Assembly (NCBI GenBank): GCA_025352685.1 | Contig: JANXSN010000019.1 | Span: 28,641 to 92,640 of the forward strand | DNA length: 64,000 bases | Reading direction: 5' to 3' | Origin: Sphingomonadales bacterium | Lineage (GTDB): Bacteria > Pseudomonadota > Alphaproteobacteria > Sphingomonadales > Sphingomonadaceae | Part shown: piece by piece, positions 19,868 through 28,382 of the stretch | Layout: each line of letters opens with the position of its first letter | How positions within the stretch are numbered: the first letter of the stretch is position 1 | Notes under the pieces: model-generated | The model's input: only the letters and a program-made list of their open reading frames with translations | What the model was told of the DNA's origin: nothing | Databases searched by the model: none | Made by a program: the position numbers and the translations under genes

Positions 19868-20736
19868 CCACAGAGACCACCACCGCAATCGAACATCCCG
19901 CGGCCGTTCCGGCTAAACAACCCCATACCGATTGGGTAGCTGAGGTGAAAAGTATTTTCTGGTTGATTCTGGCCGTTCTTAGCTTTCACAGCCTGATCGC
20001 CAAACCGTTCTACATCCCGAGTGAATCGATGATGCCAGGGCTGCTTGTCGGAGACCAGTTGGTGGTCAGCAAATTCACATATGGCTGGTCCTATGTCTCG
20101 CCGAGCTTTCATGTTCTCCCGTTCATGAAAGGACGCTTGTTCGGTAAGCTTCCCGAGCGAGGCGACGTTGTCATTGCTTCACCGCCCTCCCGACTTGACG
20201 AAGATTATATCAAGCGCGTAATCGGGCTGCCCGGCGACCGTCTGGAAGTGCGCGGTGGCACCGTCATCCTCAACGGCGTGCCCGTAAAGCGCGCGCCGGT
20301 TGTGCTCAGACCGATCACCGTGGATGCCGATGAGCCGTGCACCGATCCGAAATACGCCGAATACCGCTCCGTTGCCGCCGATGGCAGAGTGACTTGTGCG
20401 CTGCCAGTGGTGCGTGAAACACTGCCCAATGGGCGCAGCTATGACACGATCGACCTGGGCTATGATCCGTCAGTCGATGATTACCCCGCAACGACGATTC
20501 CGGCGGGGCATGTCTTTTTGATGGGCGACAACCGCGACAACTCGGCGGACAGTCGCGTGGCTGAATCACTTGGTGGCCTCGGGGGCCCGCTGCCTTGGGA
20601 AAATCTGGGCGGACGCGCCGAGTTCATCAGCTTCTCGCTCGACGGGACGCAGCATTGGTATAACCCGCTCACCTGGTTCGGGGCGCTGCGCGGCGGCCGC
20701 GCGGGCACCAGTCTTCACCCGAGCAAAACGGGCTGA
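19864..20736 (+). CDS. lepB: Signal peptidase I
   Basis: This 290-residue type I signal peptidase has a single N-terminal membrane anchor ([16 protein letters not shown]). The catalytic Ser is S55 in PSESMMPGL and the catalytic Lys is K117 in [12 protein letters not shown]. The C-terminal box reads [17 protein letters not shown]. It releases exported proteins in the periplasm. The GTG start overlaps the acpS stop. The TGA overlaps the ATG of the next gene by one base. Confidence 0.96.
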   Translation: MTTETTTAIEHPAAVPAKQPHTDWVAEVKSIFWLILAVLSFHSLIAKPFYIPSESMMPGLLVGDQLVVSKFTYGWSYVSPSFHVLPFMKGRLFGKLPERGDVVIASPPSRLDEDYIKRVIGLPGDRLEVRGGTVILNGVPVKRAPVVLRPITVDADEPCTDPKYAEYRSVAADGRVTCALPVVRETLPNGRSYDTIDLGYDPSVDDYPATTIPAGHVFLMGDNRDNSADSRVAESLGGLGGPLPWENLGGRAEFISFSLDGTQHWYNPLTWFGALRGGRAGTSLHPSKTG

Positions 20737-21833
20737 TGCCCCCCAAAAAGATGCCCGTTGCGGTCAAGCGCGACCATGTCGAGGTTGCCGGCCCCAACGA
20801 GCTGCGCGACCCGTTCGTCCGGCAAGAACTGAAGCGGGCATCGATCTGGATCGGTCTTGCCTGCGCGGTAGGGCTGGCGGTGGCGCTGGCCCAGCCTTTG
20901 TTGTTGATCTTTGGCGGCATCGTCTTCGCGGCAATGCTCGACGGGGGCGCACGCCTTTTGGGTCGGGCGTTGCCCATTGCGCGAGGCTGGCGCTTGATGA
21001 TTGTCGTGCTCGGCGTGCTCGGCTTTCTCGTGTGGACCGTTTATTTTGCCGGGTCGCAACTCGCCACCCAGGCTCAGACGCTGCAAACGCTGGTAACGAC
21101 ACAGTTCGATCGGGCTCTGATTTACGCGAACGCCAATCATCTTCTCGAAGGTGCCGGCAGCGCGGCCGAGATCGGCAAGCAGGTGCTGGGATCCATTGGG
21201 CGTGTGACGTCTGCAGTTGGGACAGCCGTCGGGGTGGTAACAAGCGCGATCATGATTGCTGTCATCGGTGTTTTTCTGGCGATCGAGCCTCGTCTCTACG
21301 AACGCGGCGTCGCCTGGATGCTGCCGATCCGGACGCGCGACGGGTTTTACGCGACGATGAAGGATATGGGCTTTACGCTTCGTCGCCTGATGGCCGGACG
21401 CCTGATCGGGATGGCGTTCGAGGGGTTTTTCACGTGGCTGCTCCTGCTGATCGGCGGCATCCCGCTTGCTGCCTTGCTCGGTCTGCTCACGGGCCTGCTC
21501 GCGTTCCTGCCCAACATCGGCTCGATTATCTCTGGACTGCTGATCGTGACCGTTGGCTTCTCAGGAGGATTGAATGCCGGATTCTACGCGCTCGGCGTCT
21601 ATGTCACAATCCAGATCATCGACGGCTATCTCGTGGTCCCAACCGTCGCCAAACGTTCGGTCGACCTTGCGCCCGCGCTGGTCCTCGGAGCGCAGGTGAT
21701 GTTTGGCGCGCTGTTCGGCTTGCTCGGCCTCATGTTTGCCGATCCCATGGTAGCGATGCTCAAAGTTGCACTGGAGCACGGGTCGGGAAGACCCAATGAG
21801 AAAAGCTCGGAATCGCCGTCTGCTCGTTCCTAA
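20736..21833 (+). CDS. AI-2E family transporter (PerM/YdiK-like)
   Basis: This 365-residue polytopic membrane protein has the AI-2E/PerM family layout. An N-terminal helix pair (WIGLACAVGLAVALA) is followed by a soluble helical region, then C-terminal helices with LTGLLAFLPNIGSIISG and YLVVPTVAKRSVDLAP, both typical of the family. Members include Na+(Li+)/H+ antiporters and an autoinducer-2 exporter; the substrate cannot be assigned here. The start overlaps the lepB stop by one base, so the two are co-translated. Confidence 0.88.
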   Translation: MPPKKMPVAVKRDHVEVAGPNELRDPFVRQELKRASIWIGLACAVGLAVALAQPLLLIFGGIVFAAMLDGGARLLGRALPIARGWRLMIVVLGVLGFLVWTVYFAGSQLATQAQTLQTLVTTQFDRALIYANANHLLEGAGSAAEIGKQVLGSIGRVTSAVGTAVGVVTSAIMIAVIGVFLAIEPRLYERGVAWMLPIRTRDGFYATMKDMGFTLRRLMAGRLIGMAFEGFFTWLLLLIGGIPLAALLGLLTGLLAFLPNIGSIISGLLIVTVGFSGGLNAGFYALGVYVTIQIIDGYLVVPTVAKRSVDLAPALVLGAQVMFGALFGLLGLMFADPMVAMLKVALEHGSGRPNEKSSESPSARS

Positions 21834-21843
21834 TTGGACGCGC

Positions 21844-22422
21844 TCAGTGCGGGGCGCCTACCCCGGGCAACTGGCCCTGGGCCTGCATTGCCTGCATCTG
21901 CGCCTGCAATTCGGCCTGATTGCGAAAGTCGATCATGTCGACATCAAAAATCAGCAGCGAATTGGCGGGAATCAATTCCCCCTGCGACTGCGCACCATAG
22001 CCCAGTGCCGGCGGGATCCAGATCCGATAAGTTGAGCCTCGCGGCATCAGTTTGAGAGCTTCGGAAAAACCGGCAACGACACCCGTAACGGGAAACGGGG
22101 CGCGTTGCCCCTGATCGAAGACCTTGCCAGTACGAAGCGATCCCTTGTAATTGACCAATGCAACATCAGCGTTAGTCGGGATCGCGCCGTCACCTTTTTT
22201 AACGACTTGGTATTGCAGGCCGCTCGCCGTGGTGACAACGCCAGGCGCACTTTTATGCCAGGCCAGAAATTGGTCGGCAGTTCCAGCCTCGGCAACTGTC
22301 TTTGCAGTGCCAGCCCAAGCCATTGCAATTCCTGCGAGCGCAGCGACAGCGACGGCGCCGACCAACCACACAAGCCAACTGCGCTTCACCGGCGCGATCG
22401 GGACCGCTGTAACGTCTGACAT
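21844..22422 (-). CDS. FKBP-type peptidyl-prolyl cis-trans isomerase, membrane-anchored
   Basis: This 192-residue protein has one N-terminal membrane helix (SWLVWLVGAVAVAALAGIA), a short linker with a WHKSAPGVVTTASGLQYQV start of the fold, and a complete FKBP domain (VNYKGSLRTGKVFDQ, FPVTGVVAGFSEALKLMP, PPALGYGAQSQGELIPANS, LIFDVDMIDF). It catalyses prolyl isomerisation and probably acts on periplasmic proteins. The C-terminal tail is Gln/Ala-rich. It starts 3 bases after the rpsU stop, so the two share a transcript. Confidence 0.92.
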   Translation of the reverse strand: MSDVTAVPIAPVKRSWLVWLVGAVAVAALAGIAMAWAGTAKTVAEAGTADQFLAWHKSAPGVVTTASGLQYQVVKKGDGAIPTNADVALVNYKGSLRTGKVFDQGQRAPFPVTGVVAGFSEALKLMPRGSTYRIWIPPALGYGAQSQGELIPANSLLIFDVDMIDFRNQAELQAQMQAMQAQGQLPGVGAPH

Positions 22423-22425
22423 GAC

Positions 22426-22632
22426 TTACCGGATGCCGTCGCGTTCGGCGCGCTTGCGGTCCATTTTGCGGGCGCGGCGAACAGCTGCCGCACGTTCGCG
22501 GGCACGCTTCTCCGACGGCTTCTCATAGTGGCGTCGAAGCTTCATTTCGCGATAGACGCCTTCGCGCTGAAGCTTCTTTTTCAGCGCTCGAAGCGCTTGG
22601 TCGACATTGTTGTCGCGCACCATGATCTGCAT
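22426..22632 (-). CDS. rpsU: 30S ribosomal protein bS21
   Basis: This 68-residue, highly basic protein has the alphaproteobacterial bS21 pattern [20 protein letters not shown] and [20 protein letters not shown]. It binds the small subunit near the mRNA platform. The ATG at 22632 (MQIMVRDNN) fits the family; the open frame to 22734 does not. A long, nearly perfect hairpin lies about 120 bases upstream (22753-22806). Confidence 0.95.
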   Translation of the reverse strand: MQIMVRDNNVDQALRALKKKLQREGVYREMKLRRHYEKPSEKRARERAAAVRRARKMDRKRAERDGIR

Positions 22633-22752
22633 AAAAAACTGACGGCTCCGTATCTGAATTAAAGAATCGCCCGCCGGCCACGACGGGTGAAGAGCGGCGC
22701 GCGTAGCAGCCAACCCCTGAAAACTCAACCCCATGACCTTTGTGGGAACTGT

Positions 22753-22806
22753 AACGGCGGGAGTCCGGCGTCTTCGGGGGGATGAAGATACCGGACCCCC
22801 GCCGTT
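22753..22806 (-). repeat. Long hairpin between the fasciclin gene and rpsU
   Basis: The outer arms AACGGCGGG/CCCGCCGTT (9 bp), middle arms GTCCGG/CCGGAC (6 bp) and inner arms TCTTC/GAAGA (5 bp) are separated only by single or double mismatches, and the loop is 8 bases. Nearly all 54 bases can pair. No T-run follows on either strand, so it is not a classic terminator. It lies in the 3' region of the fasciclin gene and the 5' region of rpsU. Confidence 0.75.
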
Positions 22807-22834
22807 GCGAGAGCATGACTAAAGGCTTCGAAGG

Positions 22835-23383
22835 TTACGGCATCAAGACGGTGTCGACGACGTGAATGACACCGTTCGACTGCATCACATTGCCGATGGT
22901 CACGTGCGACATGCCGCCCTTGGCATCAGTCAGCATCAGTTTGCCGCCCATCATCGAGGCAGTCAGCGTGCCGCCGCTCAGCGTCGTGAGCGTCGCCTTG
23001 CCTTTGCCTGCCTTGATCTTGGCAGCGATATTCGCGGCGGTCAGGCGACCGGCAACGACATGGTAGGTAAGGATCGAGGTCAACGTAGCCTTGTTCTCAG
23101 GCTTTACCAGCTCACCGACTGTGCCGGCAGGCAACTTGTCGAATGCGGCATTTGTGGGTGCGAAGACCGTGAACGGCCCCTTGCCCGACAGAGTGCCGAC
23201 AAGGCCTGCGGCCTTGACCGCAGCGACGAGCGTGGTGTGGTCCTTCGAGTTTACAGCATTTTGAATGATATTCTTGGTGGGGTACATTGCGGCACCGCCG
23301 ACCATCGGATTTTTGGCGAGCGCCGGGGTGGCGACTGTTGCAAGCGCGAGCGCAACTACGCCGGCACGAAAAAGGGACTTCAT
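22835..23383 (-). CDS. Exported fasciclin-domain protein
   Basis: This 182-residue protein has a clear signal peptide (SLFRAGVVALALATVATPALA) and one fasciclin (FAS1) domain with both conserved boxes, GPFTVFAPTNAAFDKLP and NGVIHVVDTVLMP. FAS1 domains mediate surface adhesion or protein interaction. A strong GAGGAGA ribosome binding site precedes the ATG. The ECF sigma and anti-sigma genes lie directly upstream on the same strand, and a 16-bp palindrome is in the 89-base gap, so it is a likely target of that sigma factor (inference). Confidence 0.92.
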   Translation of the reverse strand: MKSLFRAGVVALALATVATPALAKNPMVGGAAMYPTKNIIQNAVNSKDHTTLVAAVKAAGLVGTLSGKGPFTVFAPTNAAFDKLPAGTVGELVKPENKATLTSILTYHVVAGRLTAANIAAKIKAGKGKATLTTLSGGTLTASMMGGKLMLTDAKGGMSHVTIGNVMQSNGVIHVVDTVLMP

Positions 23384-23446
23384 GGGGGATTCTCCTCGGA
23401 TCTAGTGTGAGCCCATTGCAGGCCACCGCGCAGATACGGTTGGCGG

Positions 23447-23462
23447 GTGCGTCCGGACGCAC
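23447..23462. promoter_or_regulatory. Perfect 16-bp palindrome upstream of the fasciclin gene
   Basis: GTGCGTCCGGACGCAC is its own reverse complement. It lies 64 bases upstream of the fasciclin start, in the gap between the anti-sigma stop and that gene. A CGTAT element (possible ECF -10) lies between it and the start. It could be a dimeric regulator site; no regulator is known. Confidence 0.5.
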
Positions 23463-23472
23463 TCCGCGCAAC

Positions 23473-24171
23473 TCAGACGCGAATTATTTTGCCCAAGGCT
23501 ATGACCGGTCCCTTTGCTGCCCCGGTAGGTGAGCCACCCTTGGCTTCCTGCGAGATGGCAAAGGTTGCGCCAGGCGCCAGCATCGCGGCGTGGCGAGCGT
23601 CGAGTGCGCGACTATGCGCTAATTTTGCGTCGATCACGCCCATTGAAATCGGTACTGTCTGGCCAACGGGAATGACCCATAGCTCGGCATCGCCTTTGCC
23701 GGGATCGAGGGTGACCGGCGTCACGAGCATGCGGCCACTCGACGAATCAAACGCGATCGTGACGGCCATGCCTTTTTCACCAGCCAAGCTCGCGACCATC
23801 GGAGCCGCAGCCACCGGCAGCGGAACAGGCACGGGTGGAGGCGCAACGGCGGGACGCAGCGCAATCACCGCCAGCAGTGTCGCCGCTACCGCGCTTAGCC
23901 CACCGGTTGCCCATTTCCATGGGCGCGCCCGGTCGATAGCATTATCGTTGACGCCCAACCGCTTTTCGATCGCCTGCCAGACATGCGCTGCAGGCTCTGT
24001 CTCGGTCTCGACCGCCAGAAGACTCAACTGATCGCGCCACCATGCGACGCGCAACGACAACGGCGCATCGATCTTTAGAAGCGCTTCTGCCGCCCATGCC
24101 TCTTGCGGCGAAAGCAACCCAAGCGCGTATTCGGCCGCGAGGAGGTCGTCGTCTTCACTCACGCCAGACAT
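23473..24171 (-). CDS. Anti-sigma factor, RskA-like
   Basis: This 232-residue protein has an N-terminal cytoplasmic anti-sigma domain (LLAAEYALGLLSPQEAWAAE), one membrane helix at ~88-106 (WATGGLSAVAATLLAVIAL) and a periplasmic RskA-type C-terminal domain (GMAVTIAFDSSSGRMLVTP, DAELWVIPVG). It would hold the co-encoded ECF sigma factor at the membrane until a signal releases it. There is no zinc-binding HxxxCxxC motif, so it is not a ZAS-type anti-sigma factor. It overlaps the sigma gene by 13 bases. Confidence 0.9.
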   Translation of the reverse strand: MSGVSEDDDLLAAEYALGLLSPQEAWAAEALLKIDAPLSLRVAWWRDQLSLLAVETETEPAAHVWQAIEKRLGVNDNAIDRARPWKWATGGLSAVAATLLAVIALRPAVAPPPVPVPLPVAAAPMVASLAGEKGMAVTIAFDSSSGRMLVTPVTLDPGKGDAELWVIPVGQTVPISMGVIDAKLAHSRALDARHAAMLAPGATFAISQEAKGGSPTGAAKGPVIALGKIIRV

Positions 24172-24719
24172 ACCTTCAACTTCATCAGTGCACGCCGGAT
24201 TCGGCTTTTGACCGTGCCGAGCGGCACGGCAGCGCGGTCCGCAATGTCGGCGTACGTCGCACCTTCAAAGAACGCCGTCCGGATCATCGTCGCATCGCCC
24301 AAAGCCAGCGTTTCCATGCAATGGGCGATGCGGGCACGGTCGTCCGCGGCGATCAGGCACGCCTCGGCATCGGGCGTGTCGTCGGCAACATCGGCGGCTG
24401 CCTCGATGGGTGCCGTCATCCGTTTGCCCGACGCGCGCAGCCGGTCGATCGCGCGGTTGCGCGTCAACGTGACTAACCACGTTATCGGGCTGGCCCGTGC
24501 CGGATCGAACGATCCCGCTTTCTGCCAAACATTGACGAATGCGTCCTGCAACGCGTCCTCCGCATCGGATTTCTCAGGGAAGATACGCAGACAAACGCCG
24601 AAGAGTTTCGACGAGGTTCGACGATAGACTTCGTGAAGCGCCGCACGATCGCCTTCGGCGACGCGGCCAAGGGCTACCGAAAGAGTTGCACGCTCTTCAG
24701 AGGCGACGTCGGTGCTCAA
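24159..24719 (-). CDS. ECF-type RNA polymerase sigma factor (SigK-like)
   Basis: This 186-residue protein contains sigma region 2 (FGVCLRIFPEKSDAEDALQD, then FVNVWQKAGSFD and WLVTLTRNRAIDRLRA) and region 4 (EGATYADIADRAAVPLGTVK, SRIRRALMKL). The pairing with an RskA-type anti-sigma factor fits the SigK-like ECF class. The start is a TTG at 24719 that overlaps the thiolase stop as TTGA; no ATG or GTG is available nearby. Neighbours suggest that the fasciclin gene downstream belongs to its regulon. Confidence 0.92.
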   Translation of the reverse strand: MSTDVASEERATLSVALGRVAEGDRAALHEVYRRTSSKLFGVCLRIFPEKSDAEDALQDAFVNVWQKAGSFDPARASPITWLVTLTRNRAIDRLRASGKRMTAPIEAAADVADDTPDAEACLIAADDRARIAHCMETLALGDATMIRTAFFEGATYADIADRAAVPLGTVKSRIRRALMKLKVCLA

Positions 24720-25909
24720 GTCAGTTCCACAGCAAGCGCCGTCGCTTCGCCGCCGCCAATACAGAGCGCTGCGACACCGCGTTTGAGGCCGCGGGCCCGA
24801 AGCGCCGCCAGCAACGTCGCCACGATCCGCGCGCCCGATGCGCCGATGGGATGGCCAAGGGCAGTCGCCCCGCCGTTCACGTTCAGCTTGTGATCGGGGA
24901 TTGCGAGTTCCTTCGCCGCGATCATCGCGACCACAGCGAAAGCCTCGTTCACTTCGAACAGGTCAACGTCGGCGACGGTCCATCCCGCCTTGTCGAGCAC
25001 CTTGCGGATCGCAGGGACGGGCGCCGTCGTGAAATTGGCGGGCTCGTGCGCGTGGGCGGCGTGCGCAACGATGCGCGCGATCACTGGCAATCCTTTGGCC
25101 TCGGCCGTGCTTTGGCGGGTCAGCACCAGTGCCGCCGCGCCATCGCTGATCGACGAGGCATTGGCCGCCGTCACAGTCCCGTCCTTTGCAAAGGCGGGTT
25201 TCAAAGTCGGGATCTTGTCAGGACGCGCCTTCCCCGGTTGTTCGTCGGTATCGACAATCGTGTTGCCGCCGCGCGCCGCAACTTCGACAGCGACGATCTC
25301 CCCTTCAAACGCGCCGCTGCCGATGGCTGTCGTCGCACGCTTGAGCGAGCGCAGTGCGTATCCGTCCTGTGCCTCACGGGTGAACTGGTAATCCTGGGCC
25401 GAGCGTTCGGCGAACGACCCCATCAATTGCCCCGGATCATAGGCGTCCTCGAGACCGTCGAGATACATCGAATCCTTGACGATGTCATGCCCGATGCGTG
25501 CTCCACCGCGATGCTTTGACAGCAGATACGGTGCGTTTGACATCGACTCCATGCCACCCGCAACGACAATATCGGCGCTCCCCGCAGCCAGCATGTCGTG
25601 GGCCATGATCGCCGCTTGCATGCCCGATCCGCACATCTTGTTCACGGTCGTCGCGGTCACTGACAACGGTAAACCCGCGCCGAGCGCCGCTTGGCGTGCC
25701 GGCGCCTGCCCTAATCCCGCAGACAAAACACACCCCATAATTATCTGATCGACGTCGATGCCGTCTACGCCAGCGCGCTCCACGGCTGCTTTGACAGCGA
25801 TGGCGCCAAGCTTGGTCGCCGTCACGCTGCCAAGCGCTCCTTGGAACCCGCCCATGGGGGTGCGCGCATAGCTGAGGATGACAATCGAATCCGTGGTCAT
25901 GACGGTCAT
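24716..25909 (-). CDS. Acetyl-CoA C-acetyltransferase (thiolase)
   Basis: This 397-residue biosynthetic-type thiolase condenses or cleaves acetoacetyl-CoA. Catalytic residues are C93 in NKMCGSGMQA, H353 in TALGHPIGASGAR, and C383 in ALCIGGGEA. The protein could work in polyhydroxybutyrate synthesis, fatty acid or amino acid degradation; the context does not decide. Two ATGs (25909 and 25900) are possible starts. It overlaps the ECF sigma gene start by 4 bases and may be co-transcribed with it. Confidence 0.93.
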   Translation of the reverse strand: MTVMTTDSIVILSYARTPMGGFQGALGSVTATKLGAIAVKAAVERAGVDGIDVDQIIMGCVLSAGLGQAPARQAALGAGLPLSVTATTVNKMCGSGMQAAIMAHDMLAAGSADIVVAGGMESMSNAPYLLSKHRGGARIGHDIVKDSMYLDGLEDAYDPGQLMGSFAERSAQDYQFTREAQDGYALRSLKRATTAIGSGAFEGEIVAVEVAARGGNTIVDTDEQPGKARPDKIPTLKPAFAKDGTVTAANASSISDGAAALVLTRQSTAEAKGLPVIARIVAHAAHAHEPANFTTAPVPAIRKVLDKAGWTVADVDLFEVNEAFAVVAMIAAKELAIPDHKLNVNGGATALGHPIGASGARIVATLLAALRARGLKRGVAALCIGGGEATALAVELT

Positions 25910-26033
25910 CTACTTACTTTCCACCGATTTCCAAATACTCGAAGCGCCTATCGGGCGGCGGCCATCGTCGCTCGTGATGCGCCAAGCCCAAACCCACGCC
26001 TTGCTGGTAGGCGTGCCGCGTTAGCGACGGCGA

Positions 26034-27506
26034 TCATGCCGCCTTGGCATCAATGGCCCGAGATCGCCGTCGTTGGACCGACGAACCAAGCCCGATCGCC
26101 TCACGGTATTTGGCGACAGTGCGGCGAGCGAGGTCGAAGCCCTCTTCTTTCAACCGATCGACGAGTGTGTCGTCCGACAGGATCGCATCAGCAGCCTCGG
26201 TTGAGATAAGCGTCTTGATGGCGGCCTTTACCGCCAGCGCCGAGGCGTTCTCGCCGCCGTCTGAACTCGCGATGCCGCTGGTGAAAAAATACTTCAGCTC
26301 AAACATCCCGCGCGCGCAGCTGAGATATTTGTTGCTGGTGACGCGACTGACTGTCGATTCATGGAGGCCGACGGCTTCGGCGACCGTCTTGAGTACCAGC
26401 GGACGGAGATGGGCGACGCCGTGCAGGAAGAACGCCTCCTGCTGCTTTACGATTTCGGTTGCCACGGTGACAATTGTCCGCTGACGCTGGTCAAGCGCTT
26501 TGACGAGCCAGCTTGCGTTGGCGAGGTTTTCGGCAACCCAGGCTTTTGACGCCTTATCCTTCGCGCCGGCCGCGAGTTCAGCGTGGTAACGGCGGTCGAC
26601 GAGCACGCGGGGCAAGGAACCGGTGTTGATCTCGACTTGCCAGCCCTTGGTGCCGCGCATCACATAGACATCAGGCGTCACTGATTCGATACGACCCGAA
26701 CCGAAACGACAGCCCGGTTTTGGATCATAACCGCGCAACTCGCGAATCATGTCGGCCATGTCCTCGTCGTCGACCATGCACATGCGTTGCAACTGGGCGA
26801 TGCGGCCAACCGCGAGCAGTTCGAGATTGTCGATCAGAAGCCGCATACACGGGTCGTAGCGATCGGTCTCCTTGGCTTGCAGAGCCAGGCATTCGGACAG
26901 CGTTCGCGCGCCAACGCCCGTCGGATCGCAATTCTGGACGACGCCCAGGATCGCCTCGACAGCACCAAGCGGCACGTCGAGCCGATTCGAAAGGTCGCGA
27001 AGCGATTCGATCAAATATCCAGCATCGTCGAGAGCATCGACGATCACGCGCGCCACGGCCAAGTCCGAGCCCTCGAGCATCATGCCAAGCTGCGCCATCA
27101 GGTGATCCGCGAGCGTTGCAGCTGCGCCTTCAAAACTGTCGAAATCAATGTCTTCGCCTGACGCCGACGCACTGCTCCCCATGGTGCTGTCGGCTGCGCT
27201 GTCATGGTGAAAAATGTCGGCGGTATAATCGACATCGAGCGGCGCATCGCTCTCGCTGTGGCCCGCCGCCATCAGGTCATCGGCAGTTGCCGGGTCGGGG
27301 CTGGCCTCCCCGTCGGTTTCACGATCGGTTCCTAATGTCACCCGCTCTTCGCCCGAATCGAGTAACGGATTGTTTTCGACTTCCTCGGCAACGACCGCCT
27401 CGAGCTCGAGGTTCGACAGCGCGAGCAGACGAATTGCCTGCTGCAGCTGGGGGGTCATCACCAGCGATTGGCTTTGCCGCAGTTCGAGGCGCGGACCCAT
27501 AGCCAT
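26034..27506 (-). CDS. rpoN: RNA polymerase sigma-54 factor
   Basis: This 490-residue protein is sigma-54. It has the Gln- and Leu-rich region I (LELRQSQSLVMTPQLQQAIR) that contacts enhancer-binding proteins, an acidic region II, the core-binding domain, a helix-turn-helix (AEAVGLHESTVSRVTSNK) and the RpoN box ARRTVAKYREAIGLGSSVQ near residue 465. It directs transcription from -24/-12 promoters; one such promoter lies upstream of glnK in this window. The gene follows lptB after 3 bases, the usual alphaproteobacterial arrangement. Confidence 0.97.
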   Translation of the reverse strand: MAMGPRLELRQSQSLVMTPQLQQAIRLLALSNLELEAVVAEEVENNPLLDSGEERVTLGTDRETDGEASPDPATADDLMAAGHSESDAPLDVDYTADIFHHDSAADSTMGSSASASGEDIDFDSFEGAAATLADHLMAQLGMMLEGSDLAVARVIVDALDDAGYLIESLRDLSNRLDVPLGAVEAILGVVQNCDPTGVGARTLSECLALQAKETDRYDPCMRLLIDNLELLAVGRIAQLQRMCMVDDEDMADMIRELRGYDPKPGCRFGSGRIESVTPDVYVMRGTKGWQVEINTGSLPRVLVDRRYHAELAAGAKDKASKAWVAENLANASWLVKALDQRQRTIVTVATEIVKQQEAFFLHGVAHLRPLVLKTVAEAVGLHESTVSRVTSNKYLSCARGMFELKYFFTSGIASSDGGENASALAVKAAIKTLISTEAADAILSDDTLVDRLKEEGFDLARRTVAKYREAIGLGSSVQRRRSRAIDAKAA

Positions 27507-27509
27507 ATG

Positions 27510-28289
27510 CTAGAGCGAAAAACTTTCGCCCAGATACAATCGCCGGACATTTTCATCGGCGACAAGCGCCTGGGGCGTTCCCGCAAATAATACGCGTCCA
27601 TCGTAAATGATGCAGGCGCGGTCGCAGATGTCCAACGTCTCACGGACGTTGTGGTCGGTGATGAGCACACCGATCCCGCGCGATTTAAGCTGAATGATCA
27701 GCGCGCGAATGTCAGAAATCGAAATCGGATCGATGCCCGCAAACGGTTCATCGAGCAGCATGATCGAGGGGTCCGCCGCCAGGGCGCGAGCAATTTCACA
27801 GCGCCGCCGCTCGCCGCCCGACAGCGCCGTCGCCATCGAATCGCGCAAGCCCTCGAGGTGGAACTCCCCAAGCAACTGATCAAGCCGCGCCACGCGCACA
27901 TCCTTGTCGGGTTCGGCCAGTTCAAGCACCGACATGATGTTCTGCGCTACGGTCATGCCGCGAAAAATCGAGGTTTCCTGGGGCAGGTACCCCAGCCCCA
28001 TCACGGCACGGCGGTACATGGGGAGTCCGGAAATCTCGACCCCGTCGAGCATCACGCGCCCCGAGTCGGGCTTCACCAACCCCATGATCGAATAGAAGCA
28101 AGTCGTCTTGCCGGCGCCATTGGGGCCGAGCAGGCCCAACACCTCGCCAGGCCTGATCGAAAGCGAAACGTCCGACAGTACGACGCGTCGGTCGTAGGAT
28201 TTGGCGATCGAAATAACCTCCAGACCCGTGCCCCTGCTGCCGGGATGAAGGCCGCTTGTGGGCCGGTCGAGAGTGGCAACGTCGGACAT
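27510..28289 (-). CDS. lptB: LPS export ABC transporter ATP-binding protein
   Basis: This 259-residue ATPase powers lipopolysaccharide transport from the inner membrane by the LptBFGC complex. It has Walker A GPNGAGKTT (~55-63), the LPS-type Q-loop YLPQETSIFRGMTV, the signature LSGGERRRCEIARAL, Walker B SIMLLDEPFAGIDP and the switch LITDHNVRETL. A 20-residue N-terminal extension precedes the domain. It lies between lptA and rpoN. Confidence 0.96.
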   Translation of the reverse strand: MSDVATLDRPTSGLHPGSRGTGLEVISIAKSYDRRVVLSDVSLSIRPGEVLGLLGPNGAGKTTCFYSIMGLVKPDSGRVMLDGVEISGLPMYRRAVMGLGYLPQETSIFRGMTVAQNIMSVLELAEPDKDVRVARLDQLLGEFHLEGLRDSMATALSGGERRRCEIARALAADPSIMLLDEPFAGIDPISISDIRALIIQLKSRGIGVLITDHNVRETLDICDRACIIYDGRVLFAGTPQALVADENVRRLYLGESFSL

Positions 28290-28382
28290 TACAGCTCCAT
28301 CAGGTCGCAGCCTGTGGTTAAAGGAAGGTTACGATTGCCGCAATTGGCAAGCTAATTGCATGTGAGTGGTATGTCGGACCGG

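Noticed and set aside
20570..21799. Long plus-strand frame of 409 codons
   Set aside because: It overlaps the lepB end and the AI-2E transporter in another frame. Its composition is Arg/Ala/Gly-rich without motifs, while the transporter frame shows clear membrane helices.
24539..25519. Plus-strand frame of 326 codons
   Set aside because: It is antisense to the thiolase and the ECF sigma gene, whose catalytic and sigma motifs are clear. The frame is very rich in Arg and has no domain.
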